From Hemibagrus wyckioides (lineage: Eukaryota; Chordata; Actinopteri; Siluriformes; Bagridae), in assembly GCF_019097595.1 (NCBI RefSeq), contig NC_080711.1, positions 20,174,928 to 20,238,927 on the forward strand: a DNA stretch of 64,000 nucleotides. Direction: 5' to 3'. Below the pieces are notes generated by a model that saw only the letters and a list, made by a program, of their open reading frames with translations, had not been told where the DNA came from and ran no database searches. Below, in pieces: positions 33,281-42,924 of this stretch. The position numbers and the translations under genes are program-made. Numbering within the stretch: position 1 is the first letter of the stretch; every line of letters starts with the position of its first letter.

Positions 33281-34357
33281 TTTATATTAACATTATTAAT
33301 TTTAATTTATTCCTACCTTCAGGTCCTATTAAGATTAATATATCTGAAATAAACAACTTAGAAAATATCAACCTCAGGATTTCAGGATTAAATGGATGTG
33401 TAGTACTAATAAAGGTAGATATAAATGCAGATTCTATTCATGATGTGCAAAAAAACTTAATATGTGAACCAGGATAACTAAGCAAAAACACTAGCACTGT
33501 CACTGACTTAAAAGATACAAACATGAGGACAAGGATGAGGCACACGGTAGCATCAGTAGCAAGACCAAGACACAATGACAAAACATGCACTTAAATGATT
33601 TGGAACTAAAGGGATAATCCCACAAAGGTGAGCATGATCATGGGGGAAATGGAAAACACAATAATGATGAGACAACAATGATGTGTTTGAATTTTAGGTA
33701 TGATGACATCTAAAAAAGGACCAGGCTGTTGTGAGTGTAAGGATGCACTCGAAACAGGTGTAGCTGAATACATATGCAGATCTTTATTATCCAAATTGAC
33801 AGGCAAGAATCGAAAGTCAATGTGGCAGGCAAAAAGGGTCAAAAGCGGTAAACAAACACTTTGGAACCAAAACCGAAACACAAACCAAAACTCTAGTTTA
33901 ATCAGGAACAGGCAAGGATCATACACGGAATAATCAAGGCAATCAATGGGGAAACGCTCAGTATGCAATGCAGAGATCACAGTGAACAAAGGGCAGCGTG
34001 CTGTTTAAGTACCCAAGTACACTGGAAGTCAGTTCAGTACTTGGGCGATGGCTGCCTCTGGTGTTCTGGTTCAGTATGCTTCGTTACAGTGAGAGGTTTA
34101 TTGACCATGTATGACCATGTAAATAGGAGTGTGAAAAATATTTACTCAGACAAGACGACCAAACCACAGTGGTGCTCTACCACTTCCAAGTTTCTTGCTT
34201 AAAAGTCAAGAGGACTAGACAATGCACAGGACTTCCTATTTTTCTCAGTAAAGTGTTATTGGTGCTGTGAAAGAACTTCATCTTGCTTTTGTATTTGTTC
34301 TTCACTCAGTACCAAGATCTCTATCAAGTACAGAGAGAGGACGGTTCTCTGGGCGAA
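31650..34357. other. Unit 3-unit 4 intergenic: 3' UTR, microsatellites, solo LTR, leader of unit 4
   Basis: Contains AATAAA at 32062-32067, (TA)n at about 32072-32150, (TTA)n/(AAT)n at about 33200-33282 and the solo LTR. The leader of unit 4 follows; its ETS-like site is changed to ACTTCCTATT at about 34231. No other exon seen. Confidence 0.5.
33736..34088 (-). mobile_element. Solo LTR upstream of unit 4
   Basis: This 353-bp sequence begins TGTAAGGATGC and ends CTTCGTTACA, with the short inverted TGTAA/TTACA of LTRs. It is flanked by the 5-bp duplication GTGAG (33731-33735 and 34089-34093). Unit 7 shows the empty site (GTTGTGAGAGG at about 61,380). AATAAA is found on the minus strand, giving the orientation. 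The internal part was lost by LTR-LTR recombination. Confidence 0.88.
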
Positions 34358-37173
34358 ATGAGAATACAGGTCATTATTGGAGTCCTGTTGATTTACACCC
34401 AAGTTGCCATGGGTAGGTTTTATCCTTTAAAAATGCATAATTCATTTATTTACTACATGTGTGGTTGTACAGTTTCTGCTTTATCGCCTTTTAGTGAACA
34501 CTTCCTGCAATTCAAAAGTAGAGAATGTTGTTATTTATCTGTAAATGACTTCATCAATCAAACGATCTTACAGTAAAAAAATAAATAAATGAAAAAACAT
34601 GAACTAAAGGCACTAAATGGTTGAATATAGATTTGAATAGAATTTTATTTTGCAGGCATTTGTTTTTCATTGTCAGTGCTAACATGTGGATTTAAAGGAG
34701 TCTAAACCTCTAAAGTGCAGCTTGGGCGATCTGGCATAAATATCTAACCACAATAATTAAAACAAATAAATAAAGAGAATTTAATTCAGGATAAATATTA
34801 CTTTAATGTAATTTGTTTTCTATATTTTTGCAAAGCTGCTTCGAGACAATGTCCACTGTTAAAATAGATTACAATATAATTATATAGCATCTATATATAT
34901 ATATTAGATATATATTAGATATATATTTTATTTTGTGTATGTTTATGCAATAAACTCATCTATTTCCTTTAATCATCTGTGCTGTTATAATGTTTTCCAG
35001 CCATTTTATTCCCAAAAGAAATTTAACCAGTTGCCAAATTTTTTTCTTCCTCTGCAGGTTCACTATTTCTAATAAGAATAATAATGAGAGAATTTTCACA
35101 GATCTGGTGTGTTTCAGAGTGCAATAATATTAACAGCTGATGATGTTTTTCTTCCTCTGCAGGTTCACTGTTTCAGGATCATGTTTTCTGTAGATTTAAT
35201 CAGAGTAATCAGTGTTATGTAGCTGTGGGACAACCTCTGCACCTGCAAATGCCCCAGGAGGATGGGTTTGACCTAAAGACCACTGGTTTAATTTTAAGAT
35301 ATAGAAAAAACCAAAGTCCCCCACCAACACCACGTCTCCCAAGATGGCAGTTTGTTAATGATAATAAAACTATGATACTAACCAGTGCAGAGAGCAGCGA
35401 CTCTGGAACATACACTTTAATCATCTTTGATGTAAACGGGAAAGATAAAAGCAGTTCTACTCTCCAGGTGAACACTGAAGGTAGGACCACACAACCTCTA
35501 ATCACATGAATCTGTAATAATTTTAAAACACACTTCAACATTAGTCTATCTGAATTCATGCTAGAATGGTAAAACTGTCACAAATGATGAAACTCTGCTG
35601 AATTCTCAAATCCGATTTTTTGGAAAGTCTTTTCTTATAATAATAGTTGAGGATGTATTCATAAAATGTCAAATGAAAATTTATCCAGATTTGTTTTGCC
35701 AAACCACCACCACCATCATCATCATCAACATCAACATCAACATCATCATCATCATCATCATCATCATCATAGTGCAGGAATATCCATATTCGAAGTTCCT
35801 GTGAAATACAGGCTAGAGATATATAACCAGTGAACCCAGGACTCTGACCTGCAGTATTAATGCATGCATGATGTCATTATCTAATAGGCTAACAAGACAT
35901 GAAGCTAAATATCAAGATTAGCTGTGAGCGATGCAGCAGAGAGGAAATCATTAACAACAGTTATTACATTTCTACATTCTGTCATTTACAGCCAGGGTGT
36001 CCTCAGTGGAATTGTCCTACAGCTGCTTGTTCTCTGAGGTCAGGAAAGTGTACTGTTCTGCTGATGGAGACAACCTCCGCTTCAACTGGACTTCTGATTC
36101 AATCACTCGATTGGAGGATGACAACAAAACTCTCGTACTGGATAAAAAGCATAATGACAAAGTCACCTGTCATGTCGAAAATCACGTCAGTCAGAGCCAA
36201 AATTCCACTGAACTCCCAGAATGTGCCGGTGAGTTTTTTTTTTTTTTTAAATAATAAATTAACACTGCATTAATTTTTAACTATTGTCCAGTGCTTCTTA
36301 CTTACCCGCACCGTCCACTTTATTAGTAACACCTGTACACATTTTGTGATCTCTGTGACTTTTACTGTGACAGTGTTGTTGCGACCAGATGAGCTGGTTT
36401 AGGAATTTCATAAACTGCAGATTTTCTGGGAATTTCAAACAAAATAGTCTTTACATCTCTCATCACGGTTATAAAAACAAGATGTTTCTGTCACCACTCA
36501 CAGGATTATTTTTGTTTTTCACACCATTCTGTTTAAACTGTTATTGTAATACCCTCTACCTGTGAAAGGGGGAAATTATGGAACAGGAACAGGAGCTGCT
36601 GTTTCACTGCCCGTCTCTGTATTAACTGAACAGCAGGCACCCCTCCTCTCACAGGTAAATACTCTCAGGGAACAGTAGTCAATAACAGAGCAACAGACAT
36701 AATTAATCACAAATATAAATACAGATAAAAGAAAAGTAAAATATAACACTTACATTTTCCGCAATATATACATTATATTTAATTCTATGACCACCACATT
36801 ATATAGACTGTTGTGTGTGAAAATTCCAGGACTTGAAATATTCAACCCAGCCCAACATTCATGATATGGTTAAAGTCACAAACATCATTAAATTAATATT
36901 AATTAAAGTTTTTCATATATTTCCAGTTGTTCCTATAATGTGGACATTGTGCGTACTTACTTATAGAATGGTTATGGCTCTATTTACATATAACATGCAA
37001 TTACAATTTTTTTTAATTAGCCCAGGCTCTCGGTACTGACTTTACTAGATGATCTGCTTAATATGACCAGCTGCACACAGTCTTTTAGTTTCTGTAGTTT
37101 TCTAATATCCTCACATGGATGTATGTGCTGATCTCCTCCCTGAGAGAAATGATTACTCACTGACCAAAACAAA

Positions 37174-37223
<50 letters not shown>

Positions 37224-37557
37224 GTCTTAGATTTCACCATTGTGTTTGTGTTCGTGTGGCTCTTTGAGGTCATCATCTTGCTGTCTGTGTTAGTGGGGAC
37301 ATTGTACATCTACCCCAGATTCTACAGGAAACAGAGAACACCAGAAAGTAAGACTTTAACACTCGCTAGCTTGGAAAATGTACATATTAAAGTCCATACC
37401 GAATTATAAAGTAGGTAAGATGTTGAAACAGAAGAGCATGAACAACTAGAAAACTGAATGTTAAAGCTGATGTAATGTCTAAAACCGATCACCAGAGGTT
37501 TATCTTTCCATCACAAAATCAGGACCAGGAAGCTCTGTAGACCTGGACCAGGATTAG
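34358..37557 (+). CDS. Receptor unit 4: SLAM/CD2-like, short tail, glutamate in membrane helix
   Basis: Exons: 34358-34412 (signal [19 protein letters not shown]), 35163-35480 (IgV), 35992-36228 (IgC2), 37231-37347 (transmembrane) and a probable last exon 37523-37557. The last exon adds only RPGSSVDLDQD before TAG; AATAAA follows at 37897. The total of 762 bp gives 253 residues in an unbroken phase-1 frame. V resembles unit 1 ([13 protein letters not shown]) and C2 matches unit 1, but the membrane exon is unrelated: FTIVFVFVWLFEVIILLSVL, with a buried glutamate, then YPRFYRKQR. No ITIM is present. In paired-receptor families short tails with charged membrane residues mark adaptor-coupled members. 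An acidic residue would need a basic partner, so that role is only inferred. The last exon is the least certain part. Confidence 0.75.
35058..35162 (+). pseudogene. Truncated V-exon start and junction upstream of the unit 4 V exon
   Basis: An acceptor (CTCTGCAG) and the first seven bases of a V exon (GTTCACT) are followed at about 35065 by unit-1-type intron (ATTTCTAATAAGAATAATAA). That intron leads to a second, complete acceptor at 35162. Unit 6 has only one acceptor at this place. This marks the replacement of the original V exon. Confidence 0.85.
35705..35770. repeat. (CAT)n microsatellite in unit 4
   Basis: CATCATCAT repeats lie in the V-C2 intron. The counterpart in unit 6 (55,010-55,100) is longer. 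The histidine-rich open frame it creates is not a gene. Confidence 0.9.
36314..36540. mobile_element. Decayed DNA-transposon fragment in unit 4 intron
   Basis: GTCCACTTTATTAGTAACAC and the following GATGAGCTGGTTTAGGAATTTC stretch resemble a common teleost Tc1-related repeat, recognised from memory. It has no open transposase. A copy at 55,637-55,863 sits in unit 6. Confidence 0.5.
37177..37218. repeat. (TC)n tract at the acceptor of the unit 4 transmembrane exon
   Basis: The CT run forms the polypyrimidine tract of the transmembrane exon (acceptor at 37229-37230). It is about 12 bp shorter in unit 6 (56,511-56,541), which could affect splicing strength. Confidence 0.85.
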
Positions 37558-38099
37558 AAGAGGCAGACTGTGGCTGATCTCCTCTACATGAACAGTCATC
37601 ACTCTCCGTCTCATCCAGACTGAAACATGAGAAAAATGTAACTGTAACTATAACAGATGATTAACAGAGAAACTAAACTCACTTAAATGAACAACTTACT
37701 CAGGCTCATGATTCCTGCAGATTCACTGAAAAACTGAGTGCTTATTTTGCTTATGTTTTATTTCTAATATTCTAACCACAATTAATGCTTTGAATTTACT
37801 ATTAAAATCCTAGCAACAATTTAATATGTTAAATATTTTTGAAATGTAAATCCAATTTTTGTGTCATATACTGTATACTACACGGGTGAATGCAGAAATA
37901 AATTCTGTTTGAGTTATTATTAATACGTTTAGTATTTTTTTAATCTAACACCTAAACACTCATGTTCTATACTGTTCTATAGTCTGAATATACAGTAGCA
38001 TACAGTTAAGGAGGAACAATAGCAGGAAGAATGTAAAGGGCAATCCTTGACCACAGACACATCAAACAGATGCCCTTTGAAATGTCTGAACTGTCCAGG

Positions 38100-39089
38100 G
38101 TGTGTGTGGGTGTGTGTATGTATTTGTGCCCAGAGATGGCTTAGTACCTTGAACACAACCTGCAGGAAGCAGCAACTCTGGGAAATACACTTTAGTCATA
38201 CAGGCGAAAATATTAAAACATTTTATAATCTCCAGCTGAAGATTGAAGGTAGGACCACATCAGGTCTAATCACAGCACACCACATGACTACATTAACAAG
38301 CCATTTGATAAAACTAGGCTATCTATGGAAAAAAAATACTGGAATAAACCATTAATGGCTTTAAAATGCACAATTAAAGGAAGACACTATAGGGGAAAAA
38401 AGCAAAAATATGTTAAATATGTATATTCAATCAACCTCAGTTGTTGTTAACGTCATAATCTTCACATATCTACATCTTAAATGGCTGAAATGTTTTTGTA
38501 TTTCTACTTGTAGATATCATTCTGCTTATCCTGAGCTCTGTTTGTGGGATTCTCATTGTACTAGATGTCTTAGTGTTCTGCATCTACTAGAAGAGACAAG
38601 GCCTAACAAAGAAAGAAGGTCAGAAGGAATCTGTGTTTTCACAGATTTGAGTTTGCACAAAGTTGTGTGAAATTTGTTACCTGGCACTCACAAACATTTA
38701 ATTGTTTAAGTCACTTTTTCTTTAAGATCACATTTTGTAGTTTCTGAAATTTAAATCTTTTTAAATTAAAAATTTAAAATTTTTTGCCGATCTGGCAAAA
38801 AACAAGTCACTTATTTAAGATCACATTTATTTTTGTTGTGCTTGCGCTTGATCTGTAGCTATATGATCTTATAATTTCTACTTTATAATGATTTTGTGAC
38901 AGCCAATCATGTGTCAGATGTACAGGACAATAAAGCAGAGAGTGAGTGTATTTCTGAATCTTTTGTAATTTCCTGTAGCATTAGTGTTTTTCTGTAGTGT
39001 TTTGTTGACAGCCCCTTCTCAAGACAACAATGAGCTTGTGTACGCAGAGGTCACCCATACAGCCATGAACAGGACAGAGACAAGACCCA
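38100..39089 (+). pseudogene. Relic receptor unit behind unit 4 (possible alternative 3' exons)
   Basis: Remains of another receptor: the 3' end of a V exon to 38248 (NSGKYTL remnant, LQLKIE end), no C2 exon, and a transmembrane exon from 38514. That exon reads ILLILSSVCGILIVLDVLVF and then stops at TAG 38588-38590 right after CIY. A 39-bp cassette (38903-38941) and an ITIM exon (39012-39089, [10 protein letters not shown]) follow; the final tail exon is missing. Splice sites of the last three exons look intact and are phase 1, so they could be alternative 3' exons of unit 4. Otherwise this is a dead unit. Confidence 0.7.
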
Positions 39090-39237
39090 GTACATGTAAG
39101 ACTTTGGGTTTATCAGTATGGATTCATAATACAATAAAGAAATCTGAAATGGTTAATGCTGTTTATTGTTCTGCTCTTAGTTATTAGTGTCAGTCAGTTA
39201 ACCTTGCCTGGTAAGATCTTTTAGAGTTCAGCTAATA

Positions 39238-39500
39238 TACTGCTCAAAAAAAATTAAAGGAACACTTTGAAATCAGATCTGAATGGGGAAAAATATCATG
39301 CTGGATATCTATACTGGTATACCTGGTAATGTGTAAGGAACTAAAGGATGCCACGTCATTTGATGGAAATGAAAATTATCAACCTACAGAGGGCTGAAAT
39401 CAAAGACACCCCCGAAAATTTGTGAAAAAATGATCCAGCAGGCTAGTCCATTTTGCTGAAATTTCATTGCAGCAACTCAAAATGGTACTCAGTGGTTTGT
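39238..39500. mobile_element. DNA-transposon end fragment
   Basis: It begins ACTGCTCAAAAAAAATTAAAGGAACACTTTG, recognised here by its first bases, a terminus common in fish genomes. It continues to about GTACTCAGTGGTTTGTATGG. No transposase frame. It lies where the final tail exon would be expected and is duplicated at 58,560-58,830. Family not assigned. Confidence 0.5.
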
Positions 39501-39755
39501 ATGGTAGAGGAAGTTGATAACATTCCACCCATAAAAACTCAGCTCTACTAACAGTGAAACTATTTCAGTATCTGGTTATGCAATTGCTGATTTTTTCAAT
39601 GGTTTGTCCGTCTTGCTTTCTAGAACTCAGGTAACTGTTTGTGTGGAGTTTTACATGTGCTCACTGCATCCATGTGGTTTCCTCTGACCTCCCAAAACAT
39701 GTCAGTTGGTGTACTGGCTATACTAAATTTCCCTGTAGGTGTGTGTGTGTTTGTG

Positions 39756-39795
<40 letters not shown>

Positions 39796-40250
39796 AAAGA
39801 GAGATGCATTACAGAGGACTGTTATAGACTCTGAATATAGACTATACATTTTTTCCCCACAGTGAAATAGTGTTCATTGTTAGTTATTTATTTTAATTAA
39901 AAACACTGATTCTGTAATCACAGCACAAAAAGAATCTTATAACAAATATCTTTACTCTTGTTTAGAAATAAAGGCTTATATGTATGTTTTGCTGTTGTTT
40001 ATTCTTGTTTTCACTCTTGTGTCATCACCATGGTCCTTAATCATAAGTAAGGCCTTGGGACTCAGTTAAAACTTTGTTTCATGATTGAAGTAAAAATAAA
40101 AAGGAAGTTTCTTGTTGAAGTTTTAAGTGTAAAAACCACAAAGCTGCAGCTTCCTAAGCAGATCACACACTATTTGAGTTGCTCAATTTTTTTCAAACCA
40201 ACATTTCTGCTTCCCTATTTAACAAAAGAGCTGCACATAAGAAGTGTCCA

Positions 40251-40622
40251 TCCGTCCATCCGTCCATCCATCCATTTTCTATACACGCTTTATTCCTAAT
40301 TAGGGTCATGGGGATCTGCTGGAGCCTATCCCAGCACACATTGGGCAAAAGGCAGGGGTACACCCTGGACAGGTTGCCAGTCCATCACAGTGCCATACAA
40401 CCACACACACTTACTCCTATGGGTATTTTAGAATTACCAGTCAACCTAATGTACATGTTTTTGGACTGTGGGAGGAAACCAGAGTAAACCCACACAGGCA
40501 CGGGGGAGAACATGCAAACTCCACACAGAAAGGCCCCTGCCTGTTCGAACCTGGTATTCAAACCCAGGATCTTCTTGCTGTGAGGCAACAGTGCTAACCA
40601 CTAAGGCACTGTGCTGCCCAAA
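40251..40622. mobile_element. Dispersed teleost retroposon (SINE/RTE-type) with target duplication
   Basis: It starts with TCCGTCCATCCATCCATTTT and contains the familiar blocks GAGCCTATCCCAGCACACAT, GGACTGTGGGAGGAAACC and ACATGCAAACTCCACACAGA. It is flanked by the direct repeat AAGTGTCCA (40242-40250 and 40623-40631). Unit 3 shows the empty site at the corresponding position (about 32,420). Family name not certain. Confidence 0.8.
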
Positions 40623-40639
40623 AAGTGTCCAATTTATGT

Positions 40640-42403
40640 GAGTGAAATAAATGATCAAAATGTCTAATATTGTTCAGCTGTAAATAGACTTTCAGTTTAT
40701 ATGATGGCTAAAACTTTCACTGGTGTTGATTTAAATGTCTGTGGCTTGTATTTTGTCAGGAGTTATTGGGACAGTTCCTTTCCAGACCTCTAGGGGTGCT
40801 GACAAGTGGTTTATTTATTATTGTTATTCCTATGTTGGTGGTGCCACGCCCTTTCCTCATGTGTTTTCTCGATTTCTCACCTGTCCCTTGTTTTCCCTTG
40901 ATGCGCTGCTTTATATATGTTTGTCCTTCTGTCTTGGTCAGTGTCAGTCATTATGTTTATATATGTGTGGACGTAACGGTGTATGTGTGCTGTAAGGCCG
41001 GACGCTGTGTTATTTAGGTTTTTATGTTATAGTCATGTTTTGTTGAGGTTATTTAAGTTTCCATGTCATAGTTCTGGTTTATTTCTGTTAATGTTAATGT
41101 AGTTGTATTTTGTTTTGTTAAATGAAAGCAGTGCATGTACTGGATCTCTGTGTTTGGGTCTTATCTGCTACTGTGGGGGATCAAGCTTATGGTGGAGATC
41201 CGGGGTTTGATCCCCACCATCGGCGGTGTCCGCCCCATTCATTACTGATTTATTAAAAATATGTTTTTAAAAATGTAACTATTTTATTCCTGATAATCTG
41301 TAGTATCTATCACTATAAGACCTCAGCACATTTTTTTTTCCTTTTTGTTTTCTGTGAAATGATACCAAAAAAGGAATTTGTTCAGTTAGACTGTGTTTAT
41401 GAGTGTGTGTGATATCGCGCCTTAAGAGTTAACGCCTGAGGTTTTACACCACTGTTAACTCAGGGGCAGAAACTTTTTTTTCTGCAGGCGACTGGCTGAT
41501 CAGTCCGCAAAGTCATGAGTTTTTTGTTTGTTTGTTTGTTTGTTTTTTAAACCTATAAATATAGATTTCAAAATTGCGTTATAATGTAATAATTAATGGA
41601 AATCATATTTCTGTAATATTTCTGTAAGAAAATAATAAAGTCTTCTAGCTTACATGCCACATGGAGAGTAATTGCTGTGCTTGCTTCTATAAATAAAAAA
41701 CAAAAAAATAAAAAAACAAATAATTAAATAAATAAATGATGAATCGTTCGTCCCTGGTTGATTGAAGATTGATTGATTTCGATTTTTGTTATCAACTTCA
41801 GGTCCTATTAAGATCAATATATCTGATATAAACATAGAAAAATCAAACTCAGGATTTCAGGATTAAATGGTAAATAAACTATTTATTAAATAGTACTAAT
41901 AAACAAAGGTGGATATAAATGCAGATTCTATTTATTATAATGTGCAAATAGAACTTATGTGAACCAGGATAACTAAGCAAAAACACTAGGACTGTCACTG
42001 ACTCAAAAGATACAAACATGAGGATAAGGATGAGGCACATGGTAGCATCAGTAGCAAGACCAAGACACAATGAGAAAACATGCACTTAAATGATTTGGAA
42101 CTAAAGGGATAATTCCACAAAGGTGAGCGTTATCATGGGGGAAATGGAAAACACAATAATGATGAGACAACAATGATGCAGAAGTATGATGATACCTAAA
42201 AAAAGGACCAGGCTGGTGTGAGAGGTTTATTGACCATGTATGACCATGTAAGTATGAGTGTGAAAAATATTTACTCAGACAAGACGACCAAACCACAGTG
42301 GTGCTCTACCACTTTCAAGTTTCTCGCTTAAAAGTCAAGTGGTCTAGATGATGCACGGAACTTCCTCTGTTTCTCAGTAAAGTGTTATTAGTGCTGTGAA
42401 AGA
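40640..42403. other. Unit 4 relic-unit 5 intergenic up to the gypsy insertion
   Basis: Shares the intergenic sequence found after units 1 and 2, including the dispersed block (about 40735-41265) and the leader region with an ETS-like site at 42359-42368. The leader is then cut by the LTR retrotransposon. No exon seen. Confidence 0.5.
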
Positions 42404-42408
42404 GCCTC

Positions 42409-42900
42409 TGTCAGGGATGGCAGGTGAGGACCCAAATGCAGAACACAGTCCGAGTTCAAACTTAGAGTCTTTATTAAAAACGGCACAAAGAATGGCAGAG
42501 TTCTCAGTCAACTTCAATAGAGAACAGGTTAAACGTAGGACTGGCAGAGTCATAAGCAGCATACAGTCCAATAATCCAAATCCAGAGAACAGGTAAAACG
42601 TAGGACAGGCAGAGACATTAACAGCATACAGTCCAATAATCCAAATCCAGAGAACAGGTTAAACGTAGGACAGGCAGAGACATTACCAGGCAGACAGGAA
42701 CAGAAGAAAAGGGCAGGATGCCGTCTCAGGAGCTCAAGGCTGACTGAAGAGACCATCTGGCAAGGAGCATGGACTGCTCGCTAGCTTATATAGGGCAGAG
42801 GAGCATAAAATGGCGGAAACCGGAAATGAGATCGCAAAACCGGAAGTTGCGTCCCGGAACCGGAAGTGGCCACACGGAACCCGGAAATGCATGCCTGACA
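42409..42900 (-). repeat. 3' LTR of the gypsy element (left)
   Basis: 492 bp, TGTCAGGG...CCTGACA. It contains two to three tandem ~65-bp repeats, a minus-strand AATAAA (42470-42475), a TATATAA box (42786-42792) and four TTCCGG motifs upstream of that box. Confidence 0.95.
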
Positions 42901-42924
42901 GTACCCCTCCCTCCACGGGGCGTC

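Larger units (their letters stand above)
28080..42403 (+). repeat. Segmental duplication B, copy 1 (~14 kb: units 3, 4, relic)
   Basis: Matches about 47,690-61,550 in order and sequence: frameshifted unit, solo LTR, short-tailed unit, relic and dispersed repeat. Offsets drift from about 19,622 to 19,316 bp through small indels and a replaced V-exon region in unit 4. The outer limits are fuzzy because all units share similar leaders. Confidence 0.85.

Noticed and set aside
33172..33477. Poly-isoleucine/asparagine open frame
   Set aside because: Caused by (TTA)n/(AAT)n; the same in 52,618-52,902.
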